Source of the DNA: Ilumatobacteraceae bacterium
GTDB taxonomy: Bacteria; Actinomycetota; Acidimicrobiia; Acidimicrobiales; Ilumatobacteraceae
DNA: 33,319 bases
Direction: 5' to 3'
Assembly: GCA_009691255.1 (NCBI GenBank)
Contig: SHUT01000017.1
Coordinates: 1 to 33,319, forward strand
Part shown: one piece after another, positions 14,779-21,924 of the stretch
How the letters are laid out: each line of letters opens with the position of its first letter
How positions within the stretch are numbered: the stretch's first letter is position 1
Notes under the pieces: generated by a model
Told to the model about the DNA's origin: nothing
What the model saw: the letters and a program-made list of their open reading frames with translations, nothing else
The model's database searches: none
Program-made: the position numbers and the translations under genes

Positions 14779-15315
14779 TTACACGGTCGCAGAAACTTTG
14801 GTCGAAGGCCAGATAGTGAGTTTGGCGTCTTTGTCTGCGGTGGGTGCGTCCTGCATCATCAACTCGTAGGCGTGACGTTTTTCGTCTTCTGTGAACTCGC
14901 GCAATGTATGGCAGAACTCGACCGTATTGCCATCGGGATCGGATGTGTAAATGCTGATACAGAATTCGTGATCAACCTCAGCGACCGTGTGACCGCCTGC
15001 GCACCACACTGTGCGTCGCTCGTCTAAAAACTCACGTGTTGGTGCGTCGTATGCGAAATGATTCACCCAACCAGGCAAACCTGCTGTGGCGTTGAGATTA
15101 GTGGGGTAGTTGGCTCCGATTGTCTTGTCATGCAGTTCCCAAAAAGCGATCATGCCATCTGAACCGGTGTCATAAAAATAATGGCGCGACCAACCGTCTG
15201 ACCCGGGAACAGGAGCGATGACAGTCTTGACAAGAGAGAAACCCATCAGGTCTGTGTAGAAGCGATGGGTTGCGGCTGTGTCGTGTGTAGCAAGTGCAAC
15301 GTGATGAAACCCCAT
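14779..15315 (-). CDS. VOC/glyoxalase-superfamily protein (dioxygenase-like)
   Basis: The product has 178 residues. The vicinal oxygen chelate fold is seen as two beta-alpha-beta units: FHHVALATHDTAATHRFYTDLMGF at the start and WVNHFAYDAPTREFLDERR in the middle, ending with IYTSDPDGNTVEF. Likely metal ligands are His5, Glu60, His86 and Glu133. The DPDGNTVEF motif is common in ring-cleaving dioxygenases and related enzymes, but the substrate is unknown. It is convergent with dnaB. A TACACT box seven bases before the ATG suggests a leaderless transcript. Confidence 0.85.
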   Translation of the reverse strand: MGFHHVALATHDTAATHRFYTDLMGFSLVKTVIAPVPGSDGWSRHYFYDTGSDGMIAFWELHDKTIGANYPTNLNATAGLPGWVNHFAYDAPTREFLDERRTVWCAGGHTVAEVDHEFCISIYTSDPDGNTVEFCHTLREFTEDEKRHAYELMMQDAPTADKDAKLTIWPSTKVSATV

Positions 15316-15322
15316 AAGCCAG

Positions 15323-15328
15323 AGTGTA
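15323..15328 (-). promoter_or_regulatory. Predicted -10 (TACACT) for the VOC gene
   Basis: TACACT on the minus strand is seven bases before the ATG. There is no Shine-Dalgarno, so a leaderless transcript is likely. Confidence 0.4.
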
Positions 15329-15345
15329 GCGATAAGTATGTAGGG

Positions 15346-15555
15346 GTGTTCTTAGGCGAAGATCTTTTAGCGTGGATGGTGCTGGCGTTGGGTGGCGCAC
15401 TTGCGGTGGGCAACCTACTGGCAGTGTTGCGACCACCTCCATCGGTCCATGATGACGGAGACCTTGAAAAAGCGCCAATTGCTCGAACAGTGTTGATGAT
15501 TGTGGTCGGAAGTATTGCGTCTCTATGGGCAATTGCAAGTTTGCTCGCGGGCTAG
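15346..15555 (+). CDS. Small two-helix membrane protein, unknown function
   Basis: The product has 69 residues and two predicted membrane helices, LLAWMVLALGGALAVGNLLAV and ARTVLMIVVGSIASLWAIASLL, joined by a loop with RPPPSVHDDGDLEKAP. I do not recognise a characterised family. I chose the GTG at 15346 because the in-frame ATG at 15265 would overlap the 5' end of the divergent VOC gene and add a cysteine-rich stretch unlike a membrane protein start. Its stop overlaps the convergent acyltransferase by four bases. The hydrophobic pattern and loop suggest a real gene, but evidence is limited to the open frame. Confidence 0.6.
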   Translation: MFLGEDLLAWMVLALGGALAVGNLLAVLRPPPSVHDDGDLEKAPIARTVLMIVVGSIASLWAIASLLAG

Positions 15556-17507
15556 CGGGGCACGGCGTGGTCGAGCAAATCTAAAAGTCGCGGAGCAACC
15601 CATGTGGGCCCGTCTCCTGCAAAATGACCTCCATCGCGAGGTCGCAATGTGACACCGTCCATCTGGGCAGAGCATGGTTTCGTGGGGCATACGACAGATG
15701 CAAGATCGACGATGGCTGCTTGAGCTGGATGCGCTGCAACATAGTCCCGATAAATGTCGTTCAGGTTCTCCACGAGTGTGTCAACCAGTGGATCAGAAAA
15801 ATGCAACGAATTCTCGTTGGCACGTGGAGAGTTTGTGACTAAATAGACCATCGCGCCGTTCGCAGTGATGGTAGATATTTGTTCGTCAAGACGATCAAGA
15901 ATATGTTGGCGAAATTCAGGTGTCGCTGGCTCGTACAAGACGCCGTTGTAAAAGCGCGGGCCTGCTTCCCACGAACTCAACCAGACAATTGTGTCCGGAG
16001 CGCTCTTAATAACGGCCTTTTTCATATATTCAGGTGTGAGGTCTGAACATAATTGTGACCAAGAAAAAAGTTTGCCTTCACTGGTGGCGGGCGCGCCAAG
16101 AAGCACACCACATCCAGGACGAGTACGGGCCATAAATTTCAGACCTCGCTTTTTGGCTTCGATGTTGAGAGCAGTTTGCAATGACGCAGCAACGGAGTCG
16201 CCGATGAAAACCGTTCGACCAAGTGCACGCCACGATGGCATAGACGAAACGGGCTTCACTACTGACGCCGTTGTGCTCGTTGACGGCACAGAATTAGAAT
16301 CAAAATCACCAACAGACAACACGTCACTCTGCGGCGCCGTCAAATAATCAGGTGGGGCTTGTGCTCCAGTTGTTGCAGCAATGCTTAACCCGGCAACAAC
16401 GATGACTGAAGTGGCAGCAAAAGCAAGTGCACGCTGTCGAGTCAAGACCCCCCAATGTGTGCGGAATCTAATGGGTGATTCGATTAAATGAAATGAAATC
16501 GCAGAACAAGCAAATGTGACAAGAAGTTGCGCGACGCGAAGTGTCACCCCGTTTAACGACGTACGCGATGCAGAAATAGCAATCTGTACTGGCCAATGCC
16601 ACAAATACAATCCGTATGAAATTCGGCCAACGTAGCGCAAACCTCTTGACGCAAGGAGCCGATACAGGATGCCATGTGTGGCGCGAGTAGATGCAAGAAC
16701 GCCGACGCCCGCAATAAGTGCGAAAGCCAAAAATCCACCATGGTAGAGAAATGATTCTTGATCATCGACGAATAAAAATGCCGCTGCAATCACAATCGCA
16801 GAAGTGGTCAGTACTTGTGAGGCAATAGTTGGCGACCACGCCTTGGGGTGGCGAACTGCTAACACCGCGAGGCCTGCACCAACGAGTAACTGTGCAGCAC
16901 GCGTATCGGTTCCGTAATATGATCGAGATGGGTCTGCTTGTGAATACAACACAGACATCAAAACCGTTGACGCCGCTCCGGCCACTACGCAAAACGCCAG
17001 CAATCCGCGTTCGCCGAGTTTTGTTTTACGCAGAATCAGCCAAACAATGAGCGGCCACACTACGTAGAACTGTTCTTCAATCGCGAGCGACCAAGCGTGC
17101 CGCAGAGGCGAGGCTTCGCTAAAGAGATTAAAATATGATTGACCAGAGGCGATGAAGCGCCAGTTGGCAACATACCCAAGGGTGGCCATGAGATCCATTC
17201 GCAACGAGCGCAATTGAATTGCTTCTACTTGAGACCACGACCAAAGAGAGACTGTTGCCAATACGAGCAAGGATGCAGGCATGAGTCGTCGAAATCGGCG
17301 CACCCAAAAGGCCCTGAAGTTGATGTTGTCTGAACTGCGGTGCTCATTCACGAGGAGCGACGTAATCAAAAAACCAGACAGAACAAAAAACAAATCAACG
17401 CCCAAGAACCCTCCACTCAAATGGAGCATGTCGTAGTGATAGCCGATGACAGCCAGTACCGCGACTCCTCTGAGACCATCAAGGGCGGGGATGTGTTGAG
17501 CCTTCAC
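15552..17507 (-). CDS. OafA-type acyltransferase-3 with SGNH domain
   Basis: The product has 651 residues. An acyltransferase-3 membrane domain (about 5-375, roughly ten helices) shows PALDGLRGVAVLAV, GGFLGVDLFFVLSGFLI, RRFRRLMPASLL and HAWSLAIEEQFYVVWP. A linker of about 45 residues leads to an external SGNH hydrolase-like domain with FIGDSVA (Ser438) and the catalytic pair in RDGGHF (Asp625, His628). Such proteins O-acetylate cell-surface glycans or peptidoglycan; the exact target is unknown. The start is GTG, three bases after the 3' end of a tRNA-Gly gene on the same strand, leaving no room for a promoter of its own outside the tRNA. Confidence 0.93.
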   Translation of the reverse strand: MKAQHIPALDGLRGVAVLAVIGYHYDMLHLSGGFLGVDLFFVLSGFLITSLLVNEHRSSDNINFRAFWVRRFRRLMPASLLVLATVSLWSWSQVEAIQLRSLRMDLMATLGYVANWRFIASGQSYFNLFSEASPLRHAWSLAIEEQFYVVWPLIVWLILRKTKLGERGLLAFCVVAGAASTVLMSVLYSQADPSRSYYGTDTRAAQLLVGAGLAVLAVRHPKAWSPTIASQVLTTSAIVIAAAFLFVDDQESFLYHGGFLAFALIAGVGVLASTRATHGILYRLLASRGLRYVGRISYGLYLWHWPVQIAISASRTSLNGVTLRVAQLLVTFACSAISFHLIESPIRFRTHWGVLTRQRALAFAATSVIVVAGLSIAATTGAQAPPDYLTAPQSDVLSVGDFDSNSVPSTSTTASVVKPVSSMPSWRALGRTVFIGDSVAASLQTALNIEAKKRGLKFMARTRPGCGVLLGAPATSEGKLFSWSQLCSDLTPEYMKKAVIKSAPDTIVWLSSWEAGPRFYNGVLYEPATPEFRQHILDRLDEQISTITANGAMVYLVTNSPRANENSLHFSDPLVDTLVENLNDIYRDYVAAHPAQAAIVDLASVVCPTKPCSAQMDGVTLRPRDGGHFAGDGPTWVAPRLLDLLDHAVPR

Positions 17508-17510
17508 GAG

Positions 17511-17581
17511 AGCGGGTGACGGGAATCGAACCCGCGTTCTCAGCTTGGGAAGCTGATGTTCTGCCTCTGAACTACACCCGC
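17511..17581 (-). tRNA. tRNA-Gly (anticodon CCC)
   Basis: The minus strand gives a complete cloverleaf: acceptor GCGGGTG with CACCCGC, D arm GTTC/GAAC, anticodon stem TCAGC/GCTGA with loop TTCCCAA (anticodon CCC, reads GGG), and a T arm GCGGG TTCGATT CCCGT. The discriminator base is T, as in bacterial tRNA-Gly. CCA is not encoded. Confidence 0.95.
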
Positions 17582-17596
17582 AGATTGCTGTGCCTT

Positions 17597-17602
17597 AGAT
17601 TA
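17597..17602 (-). promoter_or_regulatory. Possible -10 (TAATCT) for tRNA-Gly
   Basis: TAATCT on the minus strand lies 15 bases before the tRNA 5' end. The -35 is not recognisable. It would also drive the acyltransferase gene immediately downstream. Confidence 0.35.
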
Positions 17603-17618
17603 TCAGCCTGGCGTTGAC

Positions 17619-17624
17619 TATGGT
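17619..17624 (+). promoter_or_regulatory. Predicted -10 (TATGGT) for dcd
   Basis: TATGGT is exactly six bases before the GTG start of dcd. No clear Shine-Dalgarno is at the right distance, so a leaderless transcript is likely. Confidence 0.45.
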
Positions 17625-17630
17625 TTTGAG

Positions 17631-18194
17631 GTGATCTTGTCCGACCGAAGCATTCGTGAGCAACTAGCCGCAGGGCGAATCGTCATCGACCCCTTTGATG
17701 AGTCCTGTATTCAGCCGTCATCCATTGATGTCAAGGTCAGCAACCTATTTCGTGTATTTCGCAATCACACGGCCAGTGTTATTGACGTAAAAAAAGACAT
17801 GACATCTATGACTGAGTTAGTCGAAATCGCCGATGGTGACGTGTTCATGTTGCATCCTGGTGAATTTGCACTGGGGAGCACGCTTGAGCGAATAGTTGTA
17901 CCAGACGATCTTGTCGCGCGAGTCGAAGGTAAAAGTTCACTTGGTCGACTTGGTCTGTTGATTCATTCAACGGCCGGTTTTATTGATGCTGGCTTTGACG
18001 GACACATCACGCTGGAGTTATCCAATGTGGCGAACCTGCCCATCACGCTATATCCCAATATGAAAATCGGTCAAGTGAGCTTCATGATGATGACCACACC
18101 TGCTGACCAGCCATACGGCAAAGGTGCGCACGGTTCAAAATATCAAGGACAACGCGGTCCAACGCCAAGTCGATATTTTGAAAACTTTCAGTAG
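17631..18194 (+). CDS. dcd: dCTP deaminase, probably bifunctional (dUMP-forming)
   Basis: The product has 187 residues. It is a trimeric enzyme of thymidylate precursor supply. The family signature is clear: QPSSIDVKV, LHPGEFALGSTLE, EGKSSLGRLGLLIHSTAGFI, the DGHITLELSN catalytic strand and KIGQVSFM, ending in GSKYQGQRGPTPSRYF. It closely resembles the mycobacterial enzyme, which both deaminates dCTP and hydrolyses dUTP; bifunctionality is inferred from that resemblance. The start is GTG at 17631. It is divergent from tRNA-Gly and convergent with the EtfD-like gene, with a four-base gap. Confidence 0.95.
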   Translation: MILSDRSIREQLAAGRIVIDPFDESCIQPSSIDVKVSNLFRVFRNHTASVIDVKKDMTSMTELVEIADGDVFMLHPGEFALGSTLERIVVPDDLVARVEGKSSLGRLGLLIHSTAGFIDAGFDGHITLELSNVANLPITLYPNMKIGQVSFMMMTTPADQPYGKGAHGSKYQGQRGPTPSRYFENFQ

Positions 18195-18198
18195 TTAT

Positions 18199-20469
18199 TT
18201 ATTCGCCAGCAGTAACGACTGGTAATTGTTGCTCACGAAATATTCGCTCACCATTTTCGAGCGCATCAAGAACATGGATAGCAATGTCTGCGACTTTTAC
18301 ATCGCTTTCTTCTTTGCCCGCTGCCTTTACTCCATCGTCCATCATGATGTAGCAAAATGGACACGCAGTTGCCACGCGGTTGGCGCCAGTGCTGATCGCT
18401 TCTTGAGCACGCTCATCGTTGACTTTTGTTCCGATGTTTTCTTCCATCCACATCCGCGCACCGCCAGCACCACAACACATACCCGTTGTGCCGTTGCGGG
18501 GCATCTCAATGATTTGCAAGCCTTTGATTGAGCCAACCACTTTTCGTGGCGCGATATAGATGTCGTTGTGTCTGCCTAAGTAGCACGAATCATGGTATGT
18601 GATGCGATCGTCAAGTGAGGCATGACGCATATCAAGGCGCCCGCTGTCGATGAGTTGTTCTAATAACTGACTGTGATGAATGACTTCGTAATTACCACCT
18701 AGCTGAGGGTATTCATTAGCCAAAGTGTTGAAGCAATGTGGACATTGTGTGATTATTTTGCGGACACCCATACCGTTGAGCATTTCGACATTTGGCATTG
18801 CCAACATCTGAAACAGGTATTCATTGCCACTTCGTCGCGCACTGTCGCCGGTGCACATTTCACTCGGTCCAAGAATTGCCACGTCAATGCCAGCACGCTT
18901 CAATAACTTGGCCATGGCCTGCGTTACTTTTTTATTCTTGTCGTCAAAACTTCCGGCACAACCAACCCAGTAGAGGTAATCGTGATCAAATGCAGAGCCT
19001 GGATTGATGATGTCTACATCAAGGTCTTTGGCCCAGTCGCCACGCTCTGCTTGGTTCATTCCCCATGGGTTTCCCTGGTTTTCCATTGCCCGAAACGCAT
19101 TGCCGAGTTCTGCAGGGAAGTCACTTTCCATCAATGTCAGATAGCGACGCATGTCAAGGATCTTGTCCAGAATCTCAATGTTGACAGGACAGATTTCGTC
19201 ACATGCTTTGCAACTCGTGCAGGCCCACACTTCTTCAGACGTAATGCGCTCAAACACTGAGTTTGAGCCGATCGTAATTTCGGCGTCGGTACCGATGGGG
19301 GGAGACACTTTGCCACCTATTGCATGAGCAGCCGTAGCCGCCATCACTTCGCCGACTTTAAGAACAATTTCGCGTGGATCAAGTGGTTTGCCCGTTGCAT
19401 GTGCAGGGCACACACTCGTGCACCGACCACACATCGTGCATGCATCTGTGTCGAGAAGTTGTTTCCAGGTAAAATCTTCTACTACTGATGCACCAAATGT
19501 TTCGAGTGCTGTCTCAGTGAGATTAGGCATCGCCTTCATTGCGCCCTTTGGTCGGTCACGATCTTTGAGATACATGTTGAGCGGTGACGTAAAGATATGG
19601 CGCAACATCGTGATAGGCAAAAGAGCAAGGAAGACAATAAACGCAATCACGTGTGTAGACCACATGATCTGATGCCAATTCTGCAAGCTTGATATTGATG
19701 CGCCGTTAACAAGTTGCGCTAGTGGGTATCCGACGAAGCTCCACTTTTCGTACGACAGGTCAACTCCACTTGCTTGTTGAGAAGCCATGCGGAACATCTC
19801 TGCTGTGAAACCAGTGACACCAATAGTTAACATCGTTGCCAAGATAATTGCGTGTTCTGGTTTTGTTTTGGTACGAATGCGATAGGGGCGTTGCACATAA
19901 CGTCGCAGAATTGCCCACACCACACCACCAACAAACACAACGCCAGCCAGATCGCCAATAAAGACATACGCCTGGTACACGCCCCCGTGCAAGAACTTGA
20001 GGCCCTCAGGCATTTGATGATCTATTTCTAGAACCGTTGTGACACCTAGCAAGACCAAGAAACCGAAATACATCATTGAGTGCATCAACCCCGCTGCACT
20101 GTCGCGTAGAAGTGTGCGCATATAAACGCCGGCGCGATAGTCCGACAAGCGTTTCTTTATATTTTTAGGAGTTGTGCGTCGGCGATCAGGAGCACCGCGC
20201 TCCCAGTTGCGCATGCGGTCAGCAAATCTAAATGCACCCCACACCAACATCACAGGAATCACCGTGTAAAACGCGATCTGTAGTGGACCAGGGATTCCGA
20301 CAAATACTTCACGCGTTTTTTCAGACGTGCTGTGCCATTTTGTGAATTGTGGGATGATCCCCGACATCAATGTAAAGACCCCAATACCAATACCAAGCCC
20401 AATTGAGAGTTGATGTGCACGCAAGCGCTTTGGCGCGATTGTTTCTGAAGTATCAGGAGAAGTGCTCAT
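18199..20469 (-). CDS. EtfD-like membrane Fe-S oxidoreductase (HdrD-type)
   Basis: The product has 756 residues. The N-terminal half (about 20-290) is a multi-helix membrane domain of the NarI/HdrE type. Two [4Fe-4S] ferredoxin motifs follow: CTMCGRCTSVCP (Cys344, 347, 350, 354) and CTSCKACDEICP (Cys417, 420, 423, 427). Two CCG-type cysteine domains complete it, seen in WVGCAGSFDD and CPHCFNTL, then HDSCYLGRHN, CCGAGGARMWMEE and CPFCYIMMDDG. This layout matches mycobacterial Rv0338c (EtfD), which takes electrons from the electron-transfer flavoprotein during fatty acid oxidation and passes them to quinone. The same role here is inferred; no etfAB lies in the window. It follows the cyclic-nucleotide-binding gene by 28 bases. 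Confidence 0.9.
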   Translation of the reverse strand: MSTSPDTSETIAPKRLRAHQLSIGLGIGIGVFTLMSGIIPQFTKWHSTSEKTREVFVGIPGPLQIAFYTVIPVMLVWGAFRFADRMRNWERGAPDRRRTTPKNIKKRLSDYRAGVYMRTLLRDSAAGLMHSMMYFGFLVLLGVTTVLEIDHQMPEGLKFLHGGVYQAYVFIGDLAGVVFVGGVVWAILRRYVQRPYRIRTKTKPEHAIILATMLTIGVTGFTAEMFRMASQQASGVDLSYEKWSFVGYPLAQLVNGASISSLQNWHQIMWSTHVIAFIVFLALLPITMLRHIFTSPLNMYLKDRDRPKGAMKAMPNLTETALETFGASVVEDFTWKQLLDTDACTMCGRCTSVCPAHATGKPLDPREIVLKVGEVMAATAAHAIGGKVSPPIGTDAEITIGSNSVFERITSEEVWACTSCKACDEICPVNIEILDKILDMRRYLTLMESDFPAELGNAFRAMENQGNPWGMNQAERGDWAKDLDVDIINPGSAFDHDYLYWVGCAGSFDDKNKKVTQAMAKLLKRAGIDVAILGPSEMCTGDSARRSGNEYLFQMLAMPNVEMLNGMGVRKIITQCPHCFNTLANEYPQLGGNYEVIHHSQLLEQLIDSGRLDMRHASLDDRITYHDSCYLGRHNDIYIAPRKVVGSIKGLQIIEMPRNGTTGMCCGAGGARMWMEENIGTKVNDERAQEAISTGANRVATACPFCYIMMDDGVKAAGKEESDVKVADIAIHVLDALENGERIFREQQLPVVTAGE

Positions 20470-20497
20470 GGCACTAAGACGCTAGTCGGATTACGCG

Positions 20498-20923
20498 TCA
20501 GCCGTAGTGGGCGCGGTCAAGTTCGCGAATACGACCAGCCAATGCGGCCAGCAATTTGTGCGATAGTGCCGGAACTTTTTCTAAAACTCCGTACAAATTG
20601 CGTTGGCTAATCACCAGCATCTGGCATTCTGTGTCGGCTGTAACGCTTGCTGTTCGGGGACCATGGTCGAGCAACGACAGTTCACCGACAATCGCGCCAG
20701 CTCCGAGCGTGGTAACTTTTTTGCCGTTACGACGCACTGTTGCCGTGCCAACCAAGATCACATAAGCCTCGCGCCCGGTCCGTCCTTGATCGATGATCAG
20801 AGTGCCTGGCTTGACGATCACTTCGTCAGCGGCTTTGGCAATGCGCTCGAGGTCTTTGCCTGAGCAGGATGCAAAAAGTGAAATATTACGCAGATGACCG
20901 AGAGATGCTTTCGTAGATGCCAT
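20498..20923 (-). CDS. Cyclic-nucleotide-binding-domain protein (no DNA-binding domain)
   Basis: The product has 141 residues and is one cNMP-binding beta-roll: the LGHLRNISLFASCSGKDLERIA start, the GREAYVILVGTATVRRNGKKV core, and a phosphate-binding cassette GELSLLDHGPRTASVTA with the expected Glu and Arg. A final helix follows (LSHKLLAALAGRIRELD). Nothing resembling a helix-turn-helix is present, so it is not a CRP-type transcription factor on its own. I chose the ATG at 20923; the longer frame from 21013 would start inside gpmA and adds no domain. It lies between gpmA and the EtfD-like gene and may form one unit with them. The ligand is unknown. Confidence 0.86.
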   Translation of the reverse strand: MASTKASLGHLRNISLFASCSGKDLERIAKAADEVIVKPGTLIIDQGRTGREAYVILVGTATVRRNGKKVTTLGAGAIVGELSLLDHGPRTASVTADTECQMLVISQRNLYGVLEKVPALSHKLLAALAGRIRELDRAHYG

Positions 20924-20929
20924 CACCAA

Positions 20930-20935
20930 AGTGTA
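20930..20935 (-). promoter_or_regulatory. Predicted -10 (TACACT) for the cyclic-nucleotide-binding gene
   Basis: TACACT is six bases before the ATG on the minus strand, and TGTACA lies 16 bases upstream of it as a possible -35. There is no Shine-Dalgarno, which fits a leaderless transcript. Confidence 0.45.
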
Positions 20936-20981
20936 CGACAGTTTGTGCCTTTGTACAGCAGTGGGTGCTGTTACTTTTGGC

Positions 20982-21788
20982 TCACAATGGATTACTAGTT
21001 GCCTGCTGAGCAACGGCCTCGACCGCCGCCGCGATAACCGCAGCGTCGCCGAGGTACTGAGCTGATTTCACGGTGAGGTCATCTTGCAATTTGTAGAGAC
21101 GCGGAACACCGGTTGGAATATTGAGTTGCGAAATCTCATCCTCTGACACATTTTCTAACATCATCACCAGTGCCCGTAGCGAGTTTCCGTGCGCCGTCAG
21201 CAGCACGGTCATTCCTGCTCGCAGTTGGGGCAGCACTTCTTCTTTGAAGTACGGAACAACTCGGGCGACAACATCTTTTAGGCACTCCGAGGCGGGCAGA
21301 TCGGACGGCGCCACATGTCGATAACGCCTGTCATTGGCTGGATGTTCTGAGCTCTGGCGGTCAACAGGTGGGGGTGCAACATCAAAACTGCGTCTCCAGA
21401 TCTTAGTTTGCGCCGCTCCATGCTGATCGGTGGTGGCTTTTTTATTAAGCCCCTGGAGAGTGCCATAGTGCCGTTCGTTGAGTTGCCAAGACCGTTGCAC
21501 GGGCAACCACACTTGCTCCATTGCGGTTAGGGCAAGGTGCTGGGTAATCACCGCTCGAGTCAGAACTGAGGTGTGAGAGGTATCAAACACCAAGCCCGAC
21601 TGGGCCATCGTGACTCCAGCGGCTGTTGCCTCAGCTTCTCCGTGAAGGGTCAGGGGGACATCATGCCAACCCGTAAAGAGATTGCTCTGGTTCCACGTGC
21701 TTTGGCCGTGGCGTAATATGACAAAGTCTCCGAGCACATCCCCATCGTAGAACCCGATGGCCACATCTCGTTGAATCATATTTAGCAT
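20982..21788 (-). CDS. gpmA: 2,3-bisphosphoglycerate-dependent phosphoglycerate mutase
   Basis: The product has 268 residues and interconverts 3- and 2-phosphoglycerate in glycolysis and gluconeogenesis. The phosphohistidine motif ILRHGQSTWN (His27), NLFTGWHDVPLT, ERHYGTLQGLNKK, IWRRSFDVAPPP and the second histidine in TAHGNSLRAL are all present. The N-terminus is about 20 residues longer than usual if the ATG at 21788 is used; a GTG at 21737 would give the usual length. A promoter predicted just upstream of the ATG (TTGAGT, 17 bases, TAAAAT) supports the long form with a very short leader. The -35 lies inside the HspR operator shared with dnaK. Confidence 0.93.
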   Translation of the reverse strand: MLNMIQRDVAIGFYDGDVLGDFVILRHGQSTWNQSNLFTGWHDVPLTLHGEAEATAAGVTMAQSGLVFDTSHTSVLTRAVITQHLALTAMEQVWLPVQRSWQLNERHYGTLQGLNKKATTDQHGAAQTKIWRRSFDVAPPPVDRQSSEHPANDRRYRHVAPSDLPASECLKDVVARVVPYFKEEVLPQLRAGMTVLLTAHGNSLRALVMMLENVSEDEISQLNIPTGVPRLYKLQDDLTVKSAQYLGDAAVIAAAVEAVAQQATSNPL

Positions 21789-21802
21789 GCCCTAGCGGCT
21801 TG

Positions 21803-21831
21803 ATTTTAAAACTTGAGTCAAGTCGACTCAA
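21803..21831 (-). promoter_or_regulatory. Predicted gpmA promoter overlapping the HAIR element
   Basis: On the minus strand TTGAGT (21826-21831) and TAAAAT (21803-21808) are separated by 17 bases, and the start would fall about eight bases before the gpmA ATG. The -35 and most of the spacer lie within the HspR palindrome, so HspR binding should block it. Confidence 0.5.
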
Positions 21832-21832
21832 G
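21812..21832. promoter_or_regulatory. HAIR element (HspR operator)
   Basis: CTTGAGT (21812-21818), seven bases, ACTCAAG (21826-21832): an exact match to the HAIR consensus bound by HspR. The arms extend to 11 bases (AAAACTTGAGT / ACTCAAGTTTT, 21808-21836). It lies 16 bases upstream of the dnaK -35 and over the gpmA -35. Confidence 0.93.
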
Positions 21833-21848
21833 TTTTCTGCTAGCGAGG

Positions 21849-21877
21849 TTGACATCATGTGAATTGCCCAGTAGCCT
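21849..21877 (+). promoter_or_regulatory. dnaK operon promoter
   Basis: A consensus TTGACA (21849-21854), a 17-base spacer and TAGCCT (21872-21877). Transcription would start near 21884 and give a leader of about 41 bases with Shine-Dalgarno GAAGGAGA. Confidence 0.75.
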
Positions 21878-21924
21878 TTTGGGATGAGAACACCCCCGTT
21901 TCTCGTCAAAGAAGGAGAATACGT

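Noticed and set aside
15265-15345. Longer ATG start for the small membrane protein
   Set aside because: It would overlap the 5' end of the VOC gene and add a cysteine-rich segment; the GTG at 15346 starts right before the first helix.
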